Below, piece by piece: positions 24,677 to 32,351 of a stretch of 64,000 bases of DNA. Location: the NCBI GenBank assembly GCA_033721235.1, contig JAWWAY010000004.1:124001-188000 (forward strand). Direction: 5' to 3'. Source of the stretch: UBA5078 sp033721235 (GTDB lineage Bacteria > Pseudomonadota > Gammaproteobacteria > Pseudomonadales > Pseudohongiellaceae). Position 1 is the stretch's first letter. Each line of letters begins with the position of its first letter. Below the pieces are notes generated by a model that was given only the letters and a program-made list of their open reading frames with translations, made no database searches and was not told the origin of the DNA. Position numbers and translations under genes: made by a program.

Positions 24677-25633
24677 CTATTCTTTGTAGGCTACTTGGTT
24701 TCTTCCCAGGTGTTTGGCTTGATAAACGCTGTCATCGGCGCGTTTGATTAAGTCGAGCATAGTATCTTGTGCCTTTAAAGTCGAAACCCCGATGCTGCAA
24801 GTTACGTGCTGGCCATTGCTGGTAGTGCATAGGCTCACCGCAATGCGAATACGCTCGGCAAGCTCATAGGCCTGTTCCAATTTGGTTTCGGGTAAAATCA
24901 CTAAGAATTCTTCTCCGCCATAGCGTCCAACTGAGTCGGTCTGGCGGCATGTGTCCTTTATAATGTTGGCAACGCGGTTCAACACATCGTCTCCTTCCAA
25001 GTGCCCCAAGGTATCATTGACTCTCTTGAAGTAATCAATATCGAGCATCAGTAAGGATAGGCTTCTTGGGTGTCGTGCCATGCGCTTAAATTCTTTCTCC
25101 AGTTTCTCCAAGATGGCGCCGCGATTATCCACCTGAGTGAGCTGATCCGTATAGGCAAGCTGCTGAAGGGCTTCTGTTCTGAGCTTCACCTTCTGCTCCA
25201 AGGTAGCATTGGCTAACTTTAGCTCTGCCTGGACTAGGTGTAATTTCTCATTCTGTTCGCGCAGCTCGGCGGCGCTAGGAATGGCTAAGATGCGGGGTAA
25301 TAGCTTCCATAGCACCCCAGCAGTTGTGATTGAAATGACGCCGGTAGCAAACTTGGCGATGCCTGCAAGATAATAGTAACCATGCCAAATATTGATGATA
25401 TTAATGGCGTGGGTAAGGCCGCAGAAGAAGATAAATGCGGCAAATAAGATGAAAACATTGTCAAAGTGCAGGTCATCCCGCTTGTGTACTATAAAGATAA
25501 TGGCAAGGGGAATAAGGCTGTAAGCCAATACGGTAAGGCTATCGCCCACCACGGTGAGAGCGAGCAGGTCACCGCGCCACTGTAGGCAGTAACCGTGGGG
25601 CATGAAACTTCCGTTCAGCAGATCATCGAACAT
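24677..25633 (-). CDS. Diguanylate cyclase with ethylene-receptor-like membrane sensor
   Basis: The 318-residue protein starts with three membrane helices (about 25-110) that match the ethylene-binding domain of plant ETR1 and cyanobacterial relatives. Asp31, Tyr38, Ile41, Pro42, Cys71 and His75 keep the spacing of ETR1 Asp25, Tyr32, Ile35, Pro36, Cys65 and His69; the Cys/His pair binds copper(I) there. A coiled coil (about 118-155) links to a GGDEF domain with an intact GGEEF active site and an RQTD inhibitory site five residues before it. It should make cyclic di-GMP in response to a membrane-borne ligand, possibly ethylene, which is inference. Confidence 0.87.
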   Translation of the reverse strand: MFDDLLNGSFMPHGYCLQWRGDLLALTVVGDSLTVLAYSLIPLAIIFIVHKRDDLHFDNVFILFAAFIFFCGLTHAINIINIWHGYYYLAGIAKFATGVISITTAGVLWKLLPRILAIPSAAELREQNEKLHLVQAELKLANATLEQKVKLRTEALQQLAYTDQLTQVDNRGAILEKLEKEFKRMARHPRSLSLLMLDIDYFKRVNDTLGHLEGDDVLNRVANIIKDTCRQTDSVGRYGGEEFLVILPETKLEQAYELAERIRIAVSLCTTSNGQHVTCSIGVSTLKAQDTMLDLIKRADDSVYQAKHLGRNQVAYKE

Positions 25634-25814
25634 GACTTAGCCCTTCCATCCACTAGGGTTTTATTAGTTTCGCATTCCTGCAAACAAATTCAATGGCTAA
25701 TTGTTATTATCGGCACAATTGATAAAAAGTGTAGGGAAATCGGCAGGATAGGGGCAGTTTTTGCGCTTGATCTGGGTAAAAGTGAGAAGTGTGACAAGTG
25801 GCGGGGAATAGCAA

Positions 25815-25847
25815 AGTGCTCGATAGCTGTTACGGCTATCGAGCACC
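25815..25847 (-). terminator. Terminator of valS
   Basis: Perfect 12-bp inverted repeat GTGCTCGATAGC / GCTATCGAGCAC with a 7-base loop lies just past the valS stop at 25855. On the minus strand it is followed by TTTGC. Confidence 0.8.
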
Positions 25848-25854
25848 AGGTATC

Positions 25855-28674
25855 TTAGTCCATAGCTAGTATTTGCTGTAGTTTCTCTTGCAATGCAGCA
25901 ATGGCAGACTCGTTGCTGGCAAGTCTTTCACGTTCGGTGTTGACGATAGCTTCTGGGGCATTATCGACGAACTTCTTATTAGACAGCTTACCCTTGATGC
26001 CGGCTAGGTTTTTCTCTAGCTTGCCGATCTCTTTTTCTAGCCGCGCTTGCTCGGCGGCTTTATCGATCAGGCCCGCTAGCGGCACAAGAATCTCCAGTTC
26101 GCCGTATAGTGCAGTGGCAGACATAGGCGCTTCAGCTTCGCTGCTAATAATGCTGATGTCTTCCAGCTTCGCCAGCTTAGTGAGGAACAAACGGTTCTCG
26201 TCCAAACGTCTTTGGTCTTCATTGCTGGCATTACGCAGGATGACTGGAATAGCTTTGCTTGGTGCAATATCCATTTCGCCGCGGATATTACGAATGCCAA
26301 CGATGATACCTTTTACCCAATCGATGTCCGCTTCGGCAGTTTCATCAATGAGAGTTTCCTCTACTAATGGGTAGGCTTGGTTCATCAAGCTTATGTCGGC
26401 TCCCTCGGCCCGTAAACCGAGTAGCAGTGAGATGCGTTGCCATATCTCTTCGGTAATGTATGGCATTAGCGGGTGCATTAAACGTAGGCTAGACTCAAGC
26501 ACCGACAAAAGCATTAGACGTGTCGCCTGCGCGTGGTCAGGATTATTCTCATCGTCCCATAGAACGGGCTTAGAGAGCTCTACATACCAGTCGCAGTACT
26601 CGTTCCAAATAAAATCGTAAACGGTTTGTGCAATAAGGTCGAAACGATAGTTTGCCATGTGCTCGTGCACTTGCTTAACCGTACGCTGGAAACGAGACAT
26701 GATCCAGCGATCGGCTAGGCTGAACAGCTGGCGTTCACGCAAAGCTGCCGCTTCTTCGGCAGTGAAGGCAATGCCTTTGTCCTCTGTGTTCATCAACACA
26801 TAGCGCGAGGCGTTCCAGATTTTATTACAGAAATTGCGGTAGCCTTCCATGCGATTAAGATCGAACTTAATATCGCGGCCAGTGGATGCTAAAGAATAGA
26901 ACGTGAAACGTAGCGCGTCTGTGCCATAGGCAGTAATGCCTTCTGGGAAAGATGCTCGCGTTTGTTTCTCGATTTTCTTTTGCATCTGAGGCTGCATCAT
27001 ATCGGCCGTGCGCTTAGTCACTAACTCTTCGATGTCGATGCCGTCAATCAAATCGATTGGGTCTAGAATATTGCCCTTGGACTTGGACATCTTCTGACCG
27101 TTTTCGTCACGGACTAGGCCTGTTATATAGACAGTCTTAAAGGGAATTTCGCCCGTAAACTTGAGCGTCATCATGATCATTCTGGCTACCCAGAAGAAGA
27201 TGATGTCAAAACCTGTCACCAATACATCGGTTGGGTGGAAGGCTTTGAGCTCTGGCGTTTCTTCTGGCCAGCCTAGGGTACCGAATGTCCATAGGGCAGA
27301 GGAGAACCAGGTATCCAAAACGTCTTCGTCTTGGCTAAGGTTTACATCGTCGGCTAGTGAGTGCTTCTTACGCACGTCTTCTTCGCTGTAACCTACATAG
27401 AACTTACCTTCGTCGTCGTACCAGGCAGGGATACGGTGCCCCCACCAGAGCTGGCGGCTAATACACCAGTCTTGTAGGTCGCGCATCCACGAGAAGTAGG
27501 TGTTCTCCCAATTTTTGGGGACAAACTGGATATCGCCATTCTCTACTGCTTCGATAGCGGGTTTGGCCAGTTCTTCTACGGCTACGTACCACTGGTTGGT
27601 GAGGTAGGGCTCGATAACCACGCCAGTACGGTCGCCACGCGGCACTTTCAATTTATGAGGCTCTATTTTTTCTAATAAGCCAAGCGCTTCAATATCGGCG
27701 ACAATTTTCTTTCGTGCTTCGAAGCGATCCAGTCCTTGATACTGTTCTGGAGCGTTCTCGTTGATGGCAGCGTCCACTGTGAAGATGTTGATCATCTCTA
27801 AATCGTGTCGCTTGCCCACTTCGTAGTCGTTAAAATCGTGCGCTGGCGTAATTTTTACGCAGCCGGTACCAAACTCGGCGTCTACGTAGTCGTCGGCAAC
27901 AATTTGAATTTTGCGACCGCAAAGGGGCAAATCAATATATTTGCCCACTAATTCGGTATAACGCTCGTCAGTAGGGTTTACGGCTACTGCGGTGTCGCCC
28001 AATAAGGTCTCTGGCCGTGTTGTGGCGATGGTAATGTAAGTGTCGCCGCTCTTCGTCGTAGCGCCATCTGCTAATGGGTAGCGGAAATGCCACATGAAGC
28101 CGTCTTCTTCTTCGGACAGTACTTCAAGGTCTGACACGGCAGTGTGTAGTTTAGGGTCCCAATTAACGAGACGGTTGCCGCGATAGATGAGATCTTGTTC
28201 GTATAATTCAACAAATACTTTCTCTACAACTTTGCTAAAGCCTTCGTCCATTGTAAAACGTTCTCGGCTCCAGTCGATTGACGAGCCAAGGCGGCGAATC
28301 TGCTGCGTAATGATGTTGCCGGATTCTTCTTTCCACTCCCACACCTTGTCCACAAACTTCTCGCGGCCTAAGTCATGGCGGGTTTGATCCTGCTTTTGCA
28401 ATTGGCGTTCCACGACCATTTGGGTCGCGATACCGGCGTGGTCTGTACCCACTTGCCACAGGGTATTGCAACCCAGCATGCGGTGGTAGCGAATAAGCCC
28501 GTCCATAATGGCGTTTTGAAAGCCATGCCCCATATGCAGTCGTCCAGTCACATTGGGAGGGGGTATGACGATCGAATAGGAATCGCCTTTGCCGCTAGGG
28601 GTGAAGTAGCCCTTTTCTTCCCACTCTTTGTACCAGTGACTTTCGATCTGATGGGGTTGGTATGTCTTATCCAT
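25855..28674 (-). CDS. valS: Valyl-tRNA synthetase
   Basis: The 939-residue class I synthetase starts at ATG 28674 (MDKTYQPHQIE, as in other ValS); the frame extends four codons further to a TTG. It has the HIGH-type motif in PPPNVTGRLHMGHGF, the editing domain, KMSKS in GQKMSKSKGN, the anticodon-binding domain and the C-terminal coiled coil (about 860-935) typical of ValS. It charges tRNA-Val with proofreading against threonine. Length is normal for gammaproteobacteria. Confidence 0.97.
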   Translation of the reverse strand: MDKTYQPHQIESHWYKEWEEKGYFTPSGKGDSYSIVIPPPNVTGRLHMGHGFQNAIMDGLIRYHRMLGCNTLWQVGTDHAGIATQMVVERQLQKQDQTRHDLGREKFVDKVWEWKEESGNIITQQIRRLGSSIDWSRERFTMDEGFSKVVEKVFVELYEQDLIYRGNRLVNWDPKLHTAVSDLEVLSEEEDGFMWHFRYPLADGATTKSGDTYITIATTRPETLLGDTAVAVNPTDERYTELVGKYIDLPLCGRKIQIVADDYVDAEFGTGCVKITPAHDFNDYEVGKRHDLEMINIFTVDAAINENAPEQYQGLDRFEARKKIVADIEALGLLEKIEPHKLKVPRGDRTGVVIEPYLTNQWYVAVEELAKPAIEAVENGDIQFVPKNWENTYFSWMRDLQDWCISRQLWWGHRIPAWYDDEGKFYVGYSEEDVRKKHSLADDVNLSQDEDVLDTWFSSALWTFGTLGWPEETPELKAFHPTDVLVTGFDIIFFWVARMIMMTLKFTGEIPFKTVYITGLVRDENGQKMSKSKGNILDPIDLIDGIDIEELVTKRTADMMQPQMQKKIEKQTRASFPEGITAYGTDALRFTFYSLASTGRDIKFDLNRMEGYRNFCNKIWNASRYVLMNTEDKGIAFTAEEAAALRERQLFSLADRWIMSRFQRTVKQVHEHMANYRFDLIAQTVYDFIWNEYCDWYVELSKPVLWDDENNPDHAQATRLMLLSVLESSLRLMHPLMPYITEEIWQRISLLLGLRAEGADISLMNQAYPLVEETLIDETAEADIDWVKGIIVGIRNIRGEMDIAPSKAIPVILRNASNEDQRRLDENRLFLTKLAKLEDISIISSEAEAPMSATALYGELEILVPLAGLIDKAAEQARLEKEIGKLEKNLAGIKGKLSNKKFVDNAPEAIVNTERERLASNESAIAALQEKLQQILAMD

Positions 28675-28840
28675 TGGGTGTTGCAAACCTTATCTATGCT
28701 AAGAGTAATCGTTGAAATTGCGTGAGGGCGAAGTATAACCCAGTTTGGCCGTTATCGCGCCTTCCGACAAAGAATTAACGCCGACATCAGCATTTCTGTG
28801 ATGCTTGCAATAACTGCCTTCCACCTGTGCGCTCGCCAAG

Positions 28841-29362
28841 CTACTCGGCGCTCTCGTTAAACTCTAAGCGCATGGTGGCGGTGCTTAGCTCTGAACTCTC
28901 TCGGAGCGGCGCGAGTTCGCCCACCCTCTTGAAGCCTGCCAGTTCATAGAGGCCCATTGCCTCAATATTGCTAGTGGTAACCCCAAGCTCAAGACCAGCT
29001 GCTTTGGCAGACATAGCCCAATGAATAATGCGTGCCAACAGCAGCTTGCCAACACCTTTGCCACGGTACTCGGGGTCTACCCACATCTGGAAAATATTCC
29101 CAAAGGCCTCGCTTGCAGCTGGCAGAAGCCCGCTGACAAGGCCAATGACGGTGCTATCTAGCTCGGCAAGCAAGAAAACAGAAGCCGGCCCGCGCGCAGA
29201 CAAGCGCTCCTGCCACTGCTCGTCTGTAAAAGCCGCCTCCCTCTCATAGCTTGAGGCATAGGAGTCTGGAGAGTCTTGCAAAGACCGCAGACGGATTTCC
29301 TTATAAATTGGCCAATCTTTAGCCCCTAGCTGTCTAACTTCTGCATAACTCATATATTGCAT
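28841..29362 (-). CDS. GNAT family N-acetyltransferase
   Basis: The start at ATG 29362 (MQYMSYAEV) is chosen because AAGGA precedes it and the further upstream extension, open to 29563, has no protein-like character. The 173-residue product has the acetyl-CoA-binding motif VDPEYRGKGVGKLLLARI and the SNIEAMGLYELAGFKRVGE ending of GNAT enzymes. The substrate is unknown. It lies next to the boundary of the cassette array. Confidence 0.85.
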   Translation of the reverse strand: MQYMSYAEVRQLGAKDWPIYKEIRLRSLQDSPDSYASSYEREAAFTDEQWQERLSARGPASVFLLAELDSTVIGLVSGLLPAASEAFGNIFQMWVDPEYRGKGVGKLLLARIIHWAMSAKAAGLELGVTTSNIEAMGLYELAGFKRVGELAPLRESSELSTATMRLEFNESAE

Positions 29363-29698
29363 TGTCCTTAGGCTGATTCGCTCGCGCAGTATGGCGCGAT
29401 AATAGGCGCAATTGTACTGGTTTATAGGGGTGAGCTCTCCCCTAAATTTAGAGATAGGGGGTAGGTACGGGGTAGGGGGCACTGGGTTTTTTGGGGGATA
29501 AGATAAAGCTAAGCTTTTCACAGGCTGCGGGTGACTTAAATGCGCGGTTCGCGAAGCCAGCACTAAGGCGGGGGAAAGGCCATCTTCGCGGCGAAACTCT
29601 TCCGTATAAGATGGGTACTTTTCACGTGCTATTTTTACACCCTCAATAGCCGTGAATATAACTATTCTAGGTGTCTATTGATTGTGGGTAACACGGTG
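29363..29698. other. Gene-free stretch between GNAT gene and cassette array, with a G-quadruplex-type motif
   Basis: No plausible gene is seen over 336 bases. At 29457-29497 the plus strand has five runs of three to five G separated by loops of 7, 2, 4 and 6 bases, fitting the G3+N1-7 quadruplex rule. A CCCCTA/TAGGGG inverted repeat overlaps its left edge. The region is upstream of the GNAT gene, so it may carry its promoter. Confidence 0.5.
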
Positions 29699-29744
29699 AC
29701 CTAACGCTCGGCTAAACGGCGCGAATTTAAGCCGCTTGTTAAAG
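29699..29744 (-). repeat. attC site 1 (terminal)
   Basis: Read on the minus strand: CTTTAAC at one end and GTTAGGT at the other (a full GTTRRRY box), with imperfectly paired AAGCGGCT and AGCCGAGC arms between. It lies just past the stop of the 444-residue membrane gene at 29747. Confidence 0.75.
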
Positions 29745-29746
29745 CT

Positions 29747-31081
29747 TTATTGCACATTGCTAGGTTGCTGCTCTTGGTCGTAGGGGGTTGATAGCATATC
29801 TACCACACCTAATTCGACACGATACATATAAATCACGGCCAAAATTAGACAGAGGCAACCAAACGCCACGATAGCACCGGTACTTTTAGCAGGATTACCT
29901 GGGAGTTCGATTTCTACTCCTTTTTCATTAAGATAATCCGAGTAAAGATCGCAAAGAGCCAAAACAAATATCGGCCTAAGAACTAACATAACAATGGCAA
30001 CGGAAATAAGTATTGGAACCGCCACCCATAAGTAAAATGTATATATGTGCCCATAGATTTCACCATCTTTTGGAACGACATCTACAGCCATAAAGAAAAG
30101 GATAGCTCCCACATATGCTCCGATACCAACAATCCAACAAAGAGCAGAATAACCAGCTCGAAGTTTGGCCACTTCAACAAAGTTATCTTTGACAAAAACA
30201 ACTGAGTTTTTCCCCGATGTAAAGAGGTTATTACCTGTGACAATACTTGGCAAAATGCCGGATATTCCAAGTTTCCATGCGTGATATAGCGCCTCACTCA
30301 ATTCCGGGTTTATTCGACCATTTTTCCTTGGAAGGCGAACAAGTATTTGTTTTACAGTGATCCAACCATCAATCCAATGAAATGACCATAGAGACCAGCT
30401 TTGTGGAAGAACAAGCTTTAAGCATGTTGCCACGGTTGATTCGCGGCCTTGTTTATGTAAGAAATGGGTTGCTCCCATACACCCAGTGAGTATCCCTACA
30501 GGAAAAGCGGCAACACAAACACAGACAAAAGACCAAGCAAGTAGAATCAAGCCAGCAATTGATCCTTCATCAGATTCTGATGAGATTCGCCAAATTTCCT
30601 CTGGAATCCAATCAAGCATTTGTACCCATAGCAGGTAGCCAATACCAATTGAGGCCCACTGAAGCAAGCCAAAGAAAAAAATCTCTTTTTCTTTGAAACC
30701 TAACGATATTACATAACTAATTCTTGAGCTAAAACTGCTAATGCCTCCAGAAGGTCTCTTATCAATATTGGGAATATCTTTGATCTCATCCCTGACGAAA
30801 TCTATTTTGTTTAGTGGGCCCACTTTTGCTGCTAGACCACCGCAATACCTTTTGAATGGTTGCGGAAATATACATACACCAGCAACAACACTGCAGAAAA
30901 TAGCTGGCGAATAGCGAAATAAAAAGCTGCCTTCAGCAGTTGATGCCCAAAGTAAAAAAATGCCTGTAAATAGAAGGCTAAATAAGCCGATAACTATTTG
31001 CGAGCCTCTACTGAATTTTAATTCTGGCTGTACTTCTCTATCGTCCCGCTTGCTTGCTTTGTTATGCGTTTTTAATTGCAT
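29747..31081 (-). CDS. Cassette-encoded multi-pass membrane protein, unknown
   Basis: The 444-residue protein has about eight hydrophobic segments and a hydrophilic N-terminus (about 1-27). I do not recognise a family. A central block with SWSLWSFHWIDGWITVKQIL and GISGILPSIVTGNNLF looks constrained rather than random. Its start overlaps the end of the Rap1a-like gene by about 10 bases, so both sit in one cassette that ends with attC site 1. The linkage suggests a two-part unit, possibly toxin/immunity-like, but that is speculation. Confidence 0.65.
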   Translation of the reverse strand: MQLKTHNKASKRDDREVQPELKFSRGSQIVIGLFSLLFTGIFLLWASTAEGSFLFRYSPAIFCSVVAGVCIFPQPFKRYCGGLAAKVGPLNKIDFVRDEIKDIPNIDKRPSGGISSFSSRISYVISLGFKEKEIFFFGLLQWASIGIGYLLWVQMLDWIPEEIWRISSESDEGSIAGLILLAWSFVCVCVAAFPVGILTGCMGATHFLHKQGRESTVATCLKLVLPQSWSLWSFHWIDGWITVKQILVRLPRKNGRINPELSEALYHAWKLGISGILPSIVTGNNLFTSGKNSVVFVKDNFVEVAKLRAGYSALCWIVGIGAYVGAILFFMAVDVVPKDGEIYGHIYTFYLWVAVPILISVAIVMLVLRPIFVLALCDLYSDYLNEKGVEIELPGNPAKSTGAIVAFGCLCLILAVIYMYRVELGVVDMLSTPYDQEQQPSNVQ

Positions 31082-31440
31082 GTTTGGTCTTCCGTTAGTG
31101 CTTGCTGAATTGCATTATAAAAAATCACCTTGTCTGTTTTATTTTGGCGATACAACCAAGACTTGGTGATTGACCAAACACCATCAAAATAAAACCGACC
31201 TACTTCATTATTAGGTAAGCAAAGGGTTTTATTTTGACGTTTTAGAGTTGTAGTTACAGCGGCGAAATAGCCCTCACACCAGTCCTTATTCTCTGCATTA
31301 TCACAGAGATTCACAAAATATCTAGCCTCGATCTCAAGGTTTCTTGTGGCTATTTCCTTTATACCCTCTAGAGTTGGTTCTTGAGCACCTGCAGCGGAAT
31401 ATAATAAAAGGAGACCCGCTACCAAATATATGAATTCCAA
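31072..31440 (-). CDS. Rap1a/Tai-like small exported protein
   Basis: The chosen start is a TTG at 31440, preceded by AGGAG with 7-base spacing; it gives a clean signal peptide (MEFIYLVAGLLLLYSAAGA) and 122 residues. The longer frame, open to 31596, runs through the adjoining attC-like DNA and is unlikely to be translated. The mature part, with DWCEGYFAAV, LCLPNNEV, a central helix and a final Cys, resembles the Rap1a/Tai family, whose founding members are immunity proteins against type VI secreted amidases; many others have unrelated unknown roles. It overlaps the membrane gene at 29747-31081. Confidence 0.6.
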   Translation of the reverse strand: MEFIYLVAGLLLLYSAAGAQEPTLEGIKEIATRNLEIEARYFVNLCDNAENKDWCEGYFAAVTTTLKRQNKTLCLPNNEVGRFYFDGVWSITKSWLYRQNKTDKVIFYNAIQQALTEDQTCN

Positions 31441-31456
31441 TGATGTGCTCCTGTAT

Positions 31457-31544
31457 GCATGACGTCCCGCACAAGGGCGGCCAAATAAGCATAGCGTTTT
31501 GCCTGTCCCAGCGACCAACGGGAGCGATTGAGGCGGATTGTTAT
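31457..31544 (-). repeat. attC-like site 2 (degenerate)
   Basis: Read on the minus strand it begins ACATAACAATCCGCCTCAA, very like the start of long marine-type attC sites, continues with TTGGTCGCTGGGACAGGC, and ends in GCGGGACGTCATG where a GGGCGTTA box would be expected. One end box appears to have decayed. It overlaps the end of the HAD gene. Confidence 0.5.
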
Positions 31545-32206
31545 GTCTCTTGAACTTTGAGTAGAAACTCATATAAACCCTTACACTGGTTCTCACAATC
31601 TTTTTGACGATCCAAGCGATTCAGCCATACCGATTTATATCCAGCGTTCTTGGCACCTTGGTAGTCAGTTGTATGGTTGTCGCCTATATACCAACATTGA
31701 CTGGGATGCTTATTCGCAAGGAAAGCTGCACGATTGAATATTGCAATATCCGGTTTTGCCGCGCCTGCGCACGCTGGAGTGACAACATCCGTAAAGTAAC
31801 TCAAGATCCCTAGTTTTCCCAGTTTATATGTTTGATGGTCTTTGTCACCGTTGGTAATTATCGCCAACGGAAAGGCAGTGAGTTTTGCCAGAGTGCCTTC
31901 GACATCAGGAAACAAACTCCAAGACTCTTCATAGACCTGATAATACTCATCAAAAATACTATCGGCATCTTGTGGTGAAAGAGCCAACCCCAAGCTCTCT
32001 CTGATTCGGCAACGACGCTGCTCTTGGAATGATATCTCCCCTGATAAATATCGAGCTATTTGCCGTTCAGTGATCCGACCCCAGACACCCACGAAATCTT
32101 CAGCAGATTCAATATAGTTAGCGTACTTTTTCGCGAATGCAAAAGCAGCTTTATCTTGTGACGTCTTGTAGTCGAGCAATGTGTCATCAATATCAAAGAA
32201 GATCAC
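31541..32206 (-). CDS. HAD family hydrolase (YjjG-like nucleotidase/phosphatase)
   Basis: The 221-residue protein starts at GTG 32206. It has HAD motif I DIDDTLLDYK near the N-terminus, motif II in LAIITNGD, a lysine in LGKLGI context, and motifs III-IV in KPDIAIFNRA and WYIGDNHTTDYQGAKNAG. An all-alpha C1 cap lies at about 15-90. This matches YjjG-type 5'-nucleotidases and related phosphatases in the cytoplasm. It is a single-gene cassette between attC sites 3 and 2. Confidence 0.87.
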   Translation of the reverse strand: MIFFDIDDTLLDYKTSQDKAAFAFAKKYANYIESAEDFVGVWGRITERQIARYLSGEISFQEQRRCRIRESLGLALSPQDADSIFDEYYQVYEESWSLFPDVEGTLAKLTAFPLAIITNGDKDHQTYKLGKLGILSYFTDVVTPACAGAAKPDIAIFNRAAFLANKHPSQCWYIGDNHTTDYQGAKNAGYKSVWLNRLDRQKDCENQCKGLYEFLLKVQET

Positions 32207-32227
32207 TTACACTGATTCCTAGTTGAG

Positions 32228-32345
32228 ACATAACGCCCGGCTCACCAGCGCCCAGACCGGTGATGCTTTTGTGGTAAAGTGTAGCGCAGCGAAACCCACA
32301 AAAGCAGCGTAGGTTTGGGCGTCTGCGTGGAGCCGTTTGTTATAA
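32228..32345 (-). repeat. attC site 3 (long, well conserved, 118 bp)
   Basis: Read on the minus strand it starts TTATAACAAACGGCTCC and ends GGTGAGCCGGGCGTTATGT. Between are nested complementary arms (CAGACGCCCA with TGGGCGCTG; CTTTTGTGG with CCACAAAAG), giving the long imperfect hairpin of attC sites. It lies 7 bases beyond the stop of the ABC ATPase gene. Confidence 0.9.
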
Positions 32346-32351
32346 CCGCCT

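Noticed and set aside
29363..29563. N-terminal extension of the GNAT gene
   Set aside because: It has a proline-rich, low-complexity translation over G-rich DNA, and a better start with AAGGA lies at 29362.
31441..31596. N-terminal extension of the Rap1a-like gene
   Set aside because: It would translate through the attC-like site and overlap the HAD gene; a TTG start with AGGAG gives a good signal peptide.
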